This document shows positions 46,102 to 53,630 of a stretch of DNA of 64,000 nucleotides, piece after piece. This stretch comes from Bacteroidales bacterium UBA6229 (lineage in GTDB: Bacteria; Bacteroidota; Bacteroidia; Bacteroidales; F082). The position numbers and the translations under genes were made by a program. The DNA is taken from assembly GCA_002440975.1 (NCBI GenBank), contig DJWN01000103.1, forward strand, positions 14,776 to 78,775, given 5' to 3'. Every line of letters begins with the position of its first letter. Positions within the stretch are counted from its first letter, which is position 1. A model generated the notes under the pieces. That model saw only the letters and a list, made by a program, of their open reading frames with translations, made no database searches and was not told the origin of the DNA.

Positions 46102-48744
46102 TTAGTAAAACAACACATTTAATTTTGGCCTTTCCCTTTTGAGTGCTTCAATATCCTTTGCTCTAAGCCTTGTATTATAACATCTTAAATGCTTCAAAGC
46201 GGGCAGTTGATCTACCGGACTAAGCTTTCTTACGCGTGTATTATAAATCGAAACCTCTTCCAGTTTATGAAGATCTGCCAGTGGTTTCAAGGACTTGATC
46301 TGAGTTCCGCCGGCATTGACGACTTTTAGATTTGTTAATCCTTCCAGCGGACTAAGATCACTTACCGGAGTGCTTTCAATATTTAATACTTCAAGCTGCT
46401 TCAGACCTGAAAGTGGCTTCAGGTTTTCAACCGGACTACCAGTAATTTCAATTTGTTTGAGCCATTTTTTATCCGATAGCGGACTCAAATCCGAAATCGC
46501 GGAGGCATTTACCTTTAATTTTTCAAGAAATGAGAGCTTAGTCAAAGGCTGCAAACTCACAAACTCAGCACCCTCAAGCTCTATCTCCTTCAGATCAGCG
46601 ATCTGCTGCAACTGTTTTGCGTTTGGATTAACATTTAGCGGCACTTCAGCAGCGAAAACTTCGCGCCAGGCTTCGGGGAGATTACCCCACCACAACTGCA
46701 GTTCGCGGGTTTGATAAATCACTAGAACATCTGGTTGAACGGATTTAAGTTTATTAGCCTGTGAGGCTGCCACCCGGCTCCCGTCTGCATCAACCAGCTT
46801 AAGCTGATCGAGCTCGCTAAGTGGTTCAAGTGATTCAACTCTTGTATTTGAGATATTGAGGGTTTCCAGATTCTTTAAATTCCGCACTGGACCTAAATCA
46901 GCCACGCGGGTATCGGATACATCAACCGACCGCAAGAGAAACAGATTCGACAAAGGTGACAAGTCTGTTATTTCAGTTCCGGGAAGCCAGAGCTGTTCGA
47001 GTAATGAAAGCCTGGCAATTGGATCAAGCTGCTGAAGATAAGCGTTACCGCTCAGGTTCAGAGTTTTAAGATTCATAATCTGATGCAGTTCTTCTGTTCC
47101 CGGATTACTGCTTATTCCACTTTGCTCTGCCAAAATAGCCCGCCAGTAAATCGGTAGCCCGTTCCACCAATCCTTTAACGCTTCTGTTTCGTAAATCACA
47201 AGCACTTGAGGCCTTTCACGCATAAAACCAATAGCTTGTTCGCTCGTGACCCGGCTGTGATCACAATAGATCTTTGTGAGGTTTGGCAATTCCTTTAAAT
47301 CCTGAAGCGAGCTGATGTTAGTGTAGCTTAACTGCAAAATGGATAAAGCCTCTAATTGACTCAAAGCTTTGATGTTTGATACCGGGGTATGATCAAGGTT
47401 CAGCAATTGAAGGTTTTGCATCCGGCTGATGGGCTCAACAGATTCAACAGCTGTATGACTTACATCCAGCAATTGTAAGTTTAGTAGATTACTCAGGGCT
47501 TGCAAATCAGTAATATTGGTGCCGGAAATTCTGAGAGCGGTTAGGCTTGTCAGATCCGAAACAGGTGCTAAATCCTGAATTGAGGTATTAAAACAATACA
47601 ACTTCTCGAGCTGCCTGAAATAGCGCATGGTTTCCAAATCCCGAAGTGGTGTTTCGAAAGCATAGAGCTCACGGATATTAACAGAATATTGCAAGGGACT
47701 CAGATCGCTAACCTCTGTGCCGCTGAAATAAATCGCTTGTAATTTGTTTAGGTTTCGCAGAGGTGAGATATCCTGAATAGGCGTATTGCTGAAATTGATC
47801 AGCTGCAGGTTGTTGAGTTGGGCAAGTGGTTTTAGATCGGTGAAATGGGTTTTATATGCAATATTTACCTCTTTCAGATTGGTAAACGAACGCAGCTGTG
47901 CATACACAGGCGACAAATCGGCCGGAATGGTGTCGGGTAGCCATTGTAGAGTGGTGTCGTTCAAAAAAATTACTGTGTCAGGCCGGTGTCCATATAATTG
48001 CTCGCGCATTGCCATAGGCAGCGTATCCTGATCAACGATCAAAAAACTATCGTTTCGGATCACCGTATAAGGCCTGAGGGCCACATAAGAATCGGCTGTC
48101 AGATGCAAAATATCCGTGATGGCAAGAGTATCATAAACCAGCATATTCTCACCAAAATAATTACGCCATTCATAAGCCATATTGTTCCACCAGTTGCGGA
48201 GTTCTTCCTTTTCGTTGAGTTTGGTAGTATAAAAACTCACTATTTTTAAATCCTTTTTAAAAGGATCGAGATTGATCTCCACAAAGCGTTCGCGACTGCT
48301 GCTTACGTGCTGGTTTTGAACTGTGATTCCGTCCAGTTGGCGGATCAGCCTGACTTTAAAATAAAGGGCACCTTCCTGATTTGCCAGCTGGTCAATCTGC
48401 TGAATGTCGAATTGAAATCTCACCGATTTAAAAAAGAAATCCACATCTTTCAGATAGGCCTGAACATCTTTATTAACAAGTGTTTCGCGGTTCTCGTCCA
48501 GATCATCTTCTACCTGAACCTCTGAATCTCTGAAAATCTTGGCAAAGCTTTGGTTAATCACAATTTCCTTTTCCTGCACAGTGGCTGTTGAATCGCCCAG
48601 GAAATTAAGGGTTCCTTCTAAAAAATCAACCAATTGCCTGCATTCCGCTTTGTACTGATCAATGTCGGGATCTAATTCCTGAGGCTGGGAAAAACCCGAA
48701 ATGCTAATAAACATCAGCAGGCTAAACAGGGTAAATATTCTCAT
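46102..48744 (-). CDS. Exported leucine-rich repeat protein with three Trp-rich caps
   Basis: An 880-residue protein with signal peptide ending GFSQ (residue 20). Residues ~55-175 form an alpha/beta domain similar in pattern to the gene at 49678. From ~275 to 880 run about 25 LRRs of the 22-residue internalin type (NT-x-I-x-D-L-S-P-L). The array is cut into blocks: a WW..WR motif at ~182-196, ~523-536 and ~683-695, each block ending in a strand like RPQVLVIY (511-518), QPDVLVIY (670-677) and RPKLNVLFY (872-880). No type IX tail or anchor is seen. Its start overlaps the stop of the upstream gene by 4 nt. Likely an envelope binding protein; ligand unknown. Confidence 0.85.
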   Translation of the reverse strand: MRIFTLFSLLMFISISGFSQPQELDPDIDQYKAECRQLVDFLEGTLNFLGDSTATVQEKEIVINQSFAKIFRDSEVQVEDDLDENRETLVNKDVQAYLKDVDFFFKSVRFQFDIQQIDQLANQEGALYFKVRLIRQLDGITVQNQHVSSSRERFVEINLDPFKKDLKIVSFYTTKLNEKEELRNWWNNMAYEWRNYFGENMLVYDTLAITDILHLTADSYVALRPYTVIRNDSFLIVDQDTLPMAMREQLYGHRPDTVIFLNDTTLQWLPDTIPADLSPVYAQLRSFTNLKEVNIAYKTHFTDLKPLAQLNNLQLINFSNTPIQDISPLRNLNKLQAIYFSGTEVSDLSPLQYSVNIRELYAFETPLRDLETMRYFRQLEKLYCFNTSIQDLAPVSDLTSLTALRISGTNITDLQALSNLLNLQLLDVSHTAVESVEPISRMQNLQLLNLDHTPVSNIKALSQLEALSILQLSYTNISSLQDLKELPNLTKIYCDHSRVTSEQAIGFMRERPQVLVIYETEALKDWWNGLPIYWRAILAEQSGISSNPGTEELHQIMNLKTLNLSGNAYLQQLDPIARLSLLEQLWLPGTEITDLSPLSNLFLLRSVDVSDTRVADLGPVRNLKNLETLNISNTRVESLEPLSELDQLKLVDADGSRVAASQANKLKSVQPDVLVIYQTRELQLWWGNLPEAWREVFAAEVPLNVNPNAKQLQQIADLKEIELEGAEFVSLQPLTKLSFLEKLKVNASAISDLSPLSDKKWLKQIEITGSPVENLKPLSGLKQLEVLNIESTPVSDLSPLEGLTNLKVVNAGGTQIKSLKPLADLHKLEEVSIYNTRVRKLSPVDQLPALKHLRCYNTRLRAKDIEALKRERPKLNVLFY

Positions 48745-49610
48745 GGTTGATAAAACATTAATAGTTTTTCTTTTTCATTTTCAGCAACATACATCAAATT
48801 CGAAATAAGCCATCCGGTATTATTGCCACTTCGATTGAACCAGTTTACTTCGAAATACCAATTTTTGATTTGAAAGATATGGAATTTAAGTTTATCCACG
48901 CTTTTAAATTTCAGATTTCCTTTTTTTACCTCATAAAAAAACAAAGACAAATAATCCGGTTGATAATTGCCCGAGGCATAATATTCAATAACTTCAGGTC
49001 TCTGAAACGCTTTGTAGATATTCATAAAATCCAGCTCGTGGCTCATAGGATGCAAAAAGTGTTTTTCGCGTTCGGCTATTTCGCCCGTTGGAAATAACTG
49101 ACTAAAAGCCGGATAATAAACATTAGTAAGCACCCATTTTGATCCCAGATTTTCTTTTTCAATCATCAAAATCAGTATGATTTGTACTTCCTCGCCCTGA
49201 TGCAGAAATGTTGAGGAAACCTCGGCATACCAGCGCCCTCCTTTAAATTGAAGAAAACTTGAATCGGAGTTTGTCAGGTCATCAATAAAATAATCGCGCA
49301 AGCTGCCGGAAGTTCGTGGATTATGGTTGTCGAATAATAGCGGCAACACTGTTCTTCGTTGCTGCTGATTTCGCCATTCCTGGCTGGAAGGCTGCAGTTT
49401 TTCACCAAACTGATCTTCCTCATTGTTGAAACGGCTAAAAAACTGACTCATCTGCTTGGTCATGGCATAAAGTGCTGTTTCATCTACCTGGGCGTTACCC
49501 AGACCACGGTTTTGGGCTTCCAGACCAAGCACCGAAAACAATAACAAAAACCCTGCTATTTGCAAAAACACCAGTTTACCCAAAGTAATTCTATTGCAGC
49601 TATTACGCAT
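48741..49610 (-). CDS. Exported protein of unknown function (operon with LRR protein)
   Basis: A 289-residue protein. N-terminal signal segment LVFLQIAGFLLLFSVLGLEAQ. The mature part is rich in aromatic strands with two similar-looking halves: GGRWYAEVSSTFLHQGEEVQIILILMIE ... WVLTNVYYP, and LKFHIFQIKNWYFEVNWFNRSGNNTGWLISNLMYV. Each half resembles an NTF2-like or cystatin-like sheet, so an internal duplication is possible. I do not recognise a named family. Translationally coupled to the LRR gene (ATGA-type overlap). Confidence 0.7.
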   Translation of the reverse strand: MRNSCNRITLGKLVFLQIAGFLLLFSVLGLEAQNRGLGNAQVDETALYAMTKQMSQFFSRFNNEEDQFGEKLQPSSQEWRNQQQRRTVLPLLFDNHNPRTSGSLRDYFIDDLTNSDSSFLQFKGGRWYAEVSSTFLHQGEEVQIILILMIEKENLGSKWVLTNVYYPAFSQLFPTGEIAEREKHFLHPMSHELDFMNIYKAFQRPEVIEYYASGNYQPDYLSLFFYEVKKGNLKFKSVDKLKFHIFQIKNWYFEVNWFNRSGNNTGWLISNLMYVAENEKEKLLMFYQP

Positions 49611-49622
49611 ATTCTTTCAATG

Positions 49623-49654
49623 AACCCCGTCCGGATCAATCTCCAAACGGGGTT
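49623..49654. other. Perfect hairpin in the envelope operon
   Basis: Arms AACCCCGT (49623-49630) and ACGGGGTT (49647-49654), 8 bp, loop 16 nt, between the second-last and preceding genes of the minus-strand operon. No T-tract follows on the minus strand, so it is more likely an mRNA-processing or stability element than a terminator. Confidence 0.5.
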
Positions 49655-49677
49655 AAAGTTTTTATGATCAGAAAAAA

Positions 49678-50256
49678 TTACTTACTTGTCTCCTTCACTC
49701 GCATATCACCCAACAACACATCCCAGAAACCAATGATGCGTCCGCCAATTTGGGTTTCTTTGCGTTTTACATAAACGGTGATGTCTTTTTTGGTGGTATC
49801 TTCATAAACCAGACCGCCCTCTTTATCGTAGCCTTTAAACTTCTGGAAAATCGTGATCACACCCACATAAGTTCCATCTGGTTGTCGTTGCAAATCGCTC
49901 ACATATTCAATCTTGAACCATTCGATTTCAACCCGATCATAATTTAAACGCATCAGCCTTTCAAAATACTGACGCACTTTGTAATAGGCCACTTCGGGAC
50001 GACTAATTGAGGAAACACCTATTTCGGCACCGGCCATAAAAAGTTCATCAGCACGGTCGATCACACGGTTCGCTTCGCTCCAAGGTGTGGTTTTGCTGCC
50101 AATAATACTGATGTATTTGCTCAGGTCGCGTACTTTTTCGAGTGCCAGGCTGTCGATGGCCTGTTTTCTTTCGGGACTGAGGTCGTCCTGTGCCTGAACT
50201 ATATTCACTGAAAATATGCCGATCAAAACGGCAATGATGAATTGTATCTTTTTCAT
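49678..50256 (-). CDS. Exported protein of unknown function (Bacteroidota-type periplasmic domain)
   Basis: A 192-residue protein with signal peptide ending IVQAQ. The mature part has an N-terminal helix pair and then an alpha/beta domain: VRQYFERLMRLNYDRVEIEWFKIEYVSDLQ, DGTYVGVITIFQKFKGYDKEGG, TTKKDITVYVKRKE, IIGFWDVLLGDMRV. I recall this arrangement as frequent in Bacteroidota proteins named hypothetical. A similar arrangement occurs in the N-terminal domain of the LRR protein. Four nt separate it from the upstream lipoprotein gene. Confidence 0.7.
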   Translation of the reverse strand: MKKIQFIIAVLIGIFSVNIVQAQDDLSPERKQAIDSLALEKVRDLSKYISIIGSKTTPWSEANRVIDRADELFMAGAEIGVSSISRPEVAYYKVRQYFERLMRLNYDRVEIEWFKIEYVSDLQRQPDGTYVGVITIFQKFKGYDKEGGLVYEDTTKKDITVYVKRKETQIGGRIIGFWDVLLGDMRVKETSK

Positions 50257-50260
50257 TTGC

Positions 50261-50932
50261 TTACTTTTTTATCAGTTCCAATTCAATAATTTTTCCATTT
50301 CCGTCATATTTCACCTGTTCGATGCGATTGTTATAAACCTTTTGATCTTTCAGGTAATTAAGGTATTTGCTGATGGTAGTAGGTTTGTCGTAATCATTAA
50401 AACCACCAACCTGACTGATAATAACCAGAACAGGCACATCCGGAGATGCAAACAACCGCATAGCCTGATCAATTTTTTCGTTTGCTGTATTAACATCGGG
50501 AGCAGCAGCAATGGCCATAAACTGATTTTCGACACTGTTGTACTTGGCTGCTTCTCGCTGTAATCGTTCCTCCTCCTCACGACGTAATCGATCTTCTTCT
50601 GCTTTTCGCATGGCATCAGCTCTTTCCTGAGCCAGTTTGTCTTCCACCTGATCCATCAAATTTAAAACATTTTCGTCCTGCAAATTCCAGCCTTTTATAG
50701 TAGCAACCCGACGCTCTTTTTCTTCCAATGACCAGCTATTGTCATCGTTCAAAATGGCAGTAAGATCTCTGGTTGCCTGTTCAACGCGGGCGGCATACTC
50801 TGCAGCAGCCTGTTCCTTGGCCAGCTTTTTCTTGCTTTTACATCCTGTGGCACCTCCCAGTGCAATCACTACGATCAACATAATCAAACTGATACGCTGA
50901 AACGAAATGTTCGTTCTTTTCATCTGCATCAT
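50261..50932 (-). CDS. Lipoprotein of unknown function, first gene of the envelope operon
   Basis: A 223-residue lipoprotein: lipobox ALGGATGC, Cys31, followed at once by KSKKK. A charged helical/coiled-coil segment (QERADAMRKAEEDRLRREEE) spans ~100-135, then a C-terminal alpha/beta domain (PDVPVLVIISQVGGFNDYDKP, ISKYLNYLKDQKVY, GKIIELELIKK). Charged residues after the Cys and the long helix suggest a tether reaching into the periplasm. Start could also be Met4. Divergent from the radical SAM gene at 51064. Confidence 0.7.
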   Translation of the reverse strand: MMQMKRTNISFQRISLIMLIVVIALGGATGCKSKKKLAKEQAAAEYAARVEQATRDLTAILNDDNSWSLEEKERRVATIKGWNLQDENVLNLMDQVEDKLAQERADAMRKAEEDRLRREEEERLQREAAKYNSVENQFMAIAAAPDVNTANEKIDQAMRLFASPDVPVLVIISQVGGFNDYDKPTTISKYLNYLKDQKVYNNRIEQVKYDGNGKIIELELIKK

Positions 50933-51048
50933 AATTTTATTTATTTAACAATAACTCCAAAAGGGCAAAATTATTGAATTTTGATACGACATTTTGAAAA
51001 TTAAGCAAATATACATTTGCCAGTAACAATTTTGTCCGTTAAGCTTCT

Positions 51049-51056
51049 TAATTTTG
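51049..51056 (+). promoter_or_regulatory. Putative -7 element (TAATTTTG) of the radical SAM/GME operon
   Basis: TAATTTTG ends 7 nt before the ATG at 51064, implying an almost leaderless mRNA. A TTTG at 51031 is too close for a normal -33. Confidence 0.4.
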
Positions 51057-51063
51057 CCTTTGC

Positions 51064-52071
51064 ATGAAACATTACAACATACCAATTTTTATGCCAGAAC
51101 TGGCATGTCCGCACCGTTGTGTTTTTTGCAATCAGGTATCCATCAGTAGCCAGACACAAATTCCGTCAAATCAGGAAATTATCGATAAGATTGATACTCA
51201 CCTCAGAAGTTTTAAAACAGAAAAACATTCGGTTCAGCTTGCTTTTTTTGGTGGAAACTTTACCGGTCTTCCCAAAAACCTTCAAAAAGAGTATTTACAA
51301 CTTGGTCAGGCTTATCTGGAAAAAGGATTTATTTCGGGTATCCGAATAAGCACACGTCCGGATTATATTGATATGGTAATCCTTGAAATGCTTAAGTCCT
51401 CTGGCGTAACGCATATCGAACTTGGAGCACAATCAACCAGCGATAAAGTGCTCCAGGCTAGTGGTCGTGGACATGTGCGAGAAGCAATTGTCAGAGCTTC
51501 TGAACAAATTTTGTCAGCTGGATTTGTACTTGGCCTGCAAATGATGATCGGGCTTCCGAAAGACGATGCTGAAACAACCATGCAAACAGCCCGTGATCTG
51601 CATGCCTTTGGAGCAAAAGAGACGCGTATTTATCCCTGTTTGGTGATAAAAGAAACTGCACTTGAACAACTTTATCTGGCCGGAAAATACCATCCACTTC
51701 AGCTTAACGAAGCAGTAGATCAAACTGCTAAACTTTATGAATATTTCGAATCTAACAGTATAAAAGTTTTGCGTATGGGTCTGCATCCCTCGGAAGAATT
51801 AAATGCTGATTCTTTTATTGCAGGTCCGTATCATCCTCAATTTGCAGAGCTTGTGTATTCCAAATTATGGGAAAAGCAGTTTCAAAATTATTCGGATTGG
51901 CCTCAAGCAGAAGTAATTGAATTAGCAGTGCCGCCCATCCAACTAAATCATGCTGCCGGTTTTAAAAGTCAGAACAGAAAATTACTTGAAAAACGCTATC
52001 GTAAAATTTATTTCAAGGCAGATAAATCGCTTATTGGTCGCGAATTTTCTATTAAAATTCATGAGGCATGA
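51064..52071 (+). CDS. Radical SAM protein (Elp3/YhcC-like), function unknown
   Basis: A 335-residue radical SAM enzyme with the cluster motif C-P-H-R-C-V-F-C (Cys15, 19, 22) directly after a start NIPIFMPELA. FFGGNFTGLP is the SAM-binding GGE-like block and IRISTRPDYID and IELGAQSTSDKVL match the Elp3 radical SAM core; GLPKDDAETT follows. There is no GNAT acetyltransferase domain, so it is not a full Elp3. Similar proteins occur in Firmicutes, to my memory, without known function. It overlaps the next gene by 4 nt. Confidence 0.85.
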   Translation: MKHYNIPIFMPELACPHRCVFCNQVSISSQTQIPSNQEIIDKIDTHLRSFKTEKHSVQLAFFGGNFTGLPKNLQKEYLQLGQAYLEKGFISGIRISTRPDYIDMVILEMLKSSGVTHIELGAQSTSDKVLQASGRGHVREAIVRASEQILSAGFVLGLQMMIGLPKDDAETTMQTARDLHAFGAKETRIYPCLVIKETALEQLYLAGKYHPLQLNEAVDQTAKLYEYFESNSIKVLRMGLHPSEELNADSFIAGPYHPQFAELVYSKLWEKQFQNYSDWPQAEVIELAVPPIQLNHAAGFKSQNRKLLEKRYRKIYFKADKSLIGREFSIKIHEA

Positions 52072-52757
52072 TGGTAATTGCCGACAGCCGTATGCCCGAA
52101 AAAGCGAAAAAGCAATTGGCCAGGATTGCCCAACCGCTTTGGCTCGAACCAAACAAAAAAGTATATCCTTCCATTTCTGCCCATCCGGATATTTTCTTCT
52201 GTCAGCACCCTAAAATGCTGATCGCTGCACCAGAAATTTCAGAAATAAAAAAAAAAGAACTCGACAGCGCAAAAATTAATTGGATCAGTGGGGACAAAAA
52301 CCCCGGTACAAAATATCCTGAAACAGCAGTTTATAATGCCGTAGCACTTTCCAAGCTTTTGATTCACAATATAAAGCATACGGACAGAAAAATTATTGAG
52401 CAGTATAATCCAAATGAATATTTAACTGTTAATCAAGGATATACGCGTTGTAACTTGATTAGTTTAGATGAGCAGCATTTTATTTGTTCTGATAAAAGCA
52501 TCTCACAACAGCTTAAAAGTATTAATAAATCAGTGCTTTACATTGAACCTAATCAAATCAAATTAACTGGTCATAAGCACGGCTTTTTTGGGGGAAGCTG
52601 TGGAATTTGTCAACAACAATTAATCCTCTGTGGCAATCCGGAATACCTTAAAGAGTATGAAAGTCTTTTACGTTTCACTTACAATGCTGGCTATCAAATT
52701 GTATCGCTAAGTAATGAGGTATTAACCGATGTGGGGAGTATGTTGTTTATTTCTTAG
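52068..52757 (+). CDS. GME-fold protein (DUF6873-like)
   Basis: A 229-residue cytosolic protein without signal. SAHPDIFFCQ (38-46), KYPETAVYNAVAL, LLIHNIKHTD, VNQGYTRCNL and HGFFGGSCGICQ (171-182) match what I recall as the DUF6873 'GME fold' family, related to arginine deiminases and amidinotransferases. His171 and Cys178 could be a catalytic pair, with Asp41 or Asp134 as partners; this is inference. Coupled to the radical SAM gene by a 4-nt overlap, suggesting one pathway. The 3' end overlaps the convergent UbiA-like gene by 36 nt. Confidence 0.65.
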   Translation: MMVIADSRMPEKAKKQLARIAQPLWLEPNKKVYPSISAHPDIFFCQHPKMLIAAPEISEIKKKELDSAKINWISGDKNPGTKYPETAVYNAVALSKLLIHNIKHTDRKIIEQYNPNEYLTVNQGYTRCNLISLDEQHFICSDKSISQQLKSINKSVLYIEPNQIKLTGHKHGFFGGSCGICQQQLILCGNPEYLKEYESLLRFTYNAGYQIVSLSNEVLTDVGSMLFIS

Positions 52758-53587
52758 ATAAGAAAAACCAAAACCGGAAGACAAAAGACCAATTCTCCAA
52801 CAAAATGCAAAAGCCCTGCTTTGGAAAGATTTTTCCGAAATAGAAACAAAAAAACGAAAGCTAAACCCATGGGTAAGCAAGATTAGATTCGCATTGTCAA
52901 TTGAGCCCTCAAACAATAAAAGCTGAACCGAAGAAAATACAAGCTGAAGAACCAACAGCAGCAGCAGCAGTTTCTTAGTTTTTTGATCACCTAGTCGGGA
53001 TGCCAAAGAAATGTTTTGCTGTTTTAAATCAGTTTCCATTTCATAGAATGCTACAAAACTTGTTTCCCACCATGCGAGTAATGTAAAGCCCAATAAAACC
53101 ATAAACGTCTGTATATCAAACGGCTTTTCTTTATAATGTAGTGCTCCAAGCCATATGCCAACACTATAAATCAGTGCAATTTGAACCTCTTTTTGTAGCC
53201 AGAATTTCCTTGAAAAAACTGGAGAGCTGACTAACAAAATATGTATCAAGGCAAAACCAGCCAATACGCCAGCCGCTGTCCACATTGGAAAACCAGTAAA
53301 ACGAATAAAAACCAGCACCCCTGTCAGGCTTGTCAACGACAATACAAAAAGCAACTTTTTAAAATGCTGTTCATGAAACTGATGTCTGCTGTTTTTTATC
53401 CTTCCCTGATTCCTTCTTGCATCGTATATAAGTGATCCAATGTATGAACAGACCATACAAGACATACTAACAACCATAAAGGTAATGTAACTTCAAGCAC
53501 AAATGATGCAAATAGTGCACTACAAATGGAGCCTGCCACAACATGCAGGCTTAAATTTTCGATCAGCTTGATAAATTTTTGCAACAA
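52722..53587 (-). pseudogene. UbiA-like prenyltransferase family gene with a frameshift at a (TA)3 tract
   Basis: Reading from a TTG at 53587, the frame gives two helices and then VWSVHTLDHLY, where UbiA proteins continue with DA. The matching continuation DARRNQGRIKNSRH is in another frame. The shift falls at TATATA (53425-53430); removing one TA restores HLYDARRNQ. The rest holds five or six helices and the second polar motif YEMETDLKQQ with SLASRLGDQKTKK. The first D-x-x-x-D (DHLYD) exists only after the repair. So this is either a pseudogene, a phase-variable gene or a sequencing error. It follows the acyl-ligase fusion on the same strand by 43 nt. Confidence 0.7.
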
Positions 53588-53630
53588 AACCTTTCAAATA
53601 AGGCTTTCAAATATAGGCGTTTACTTTTTA

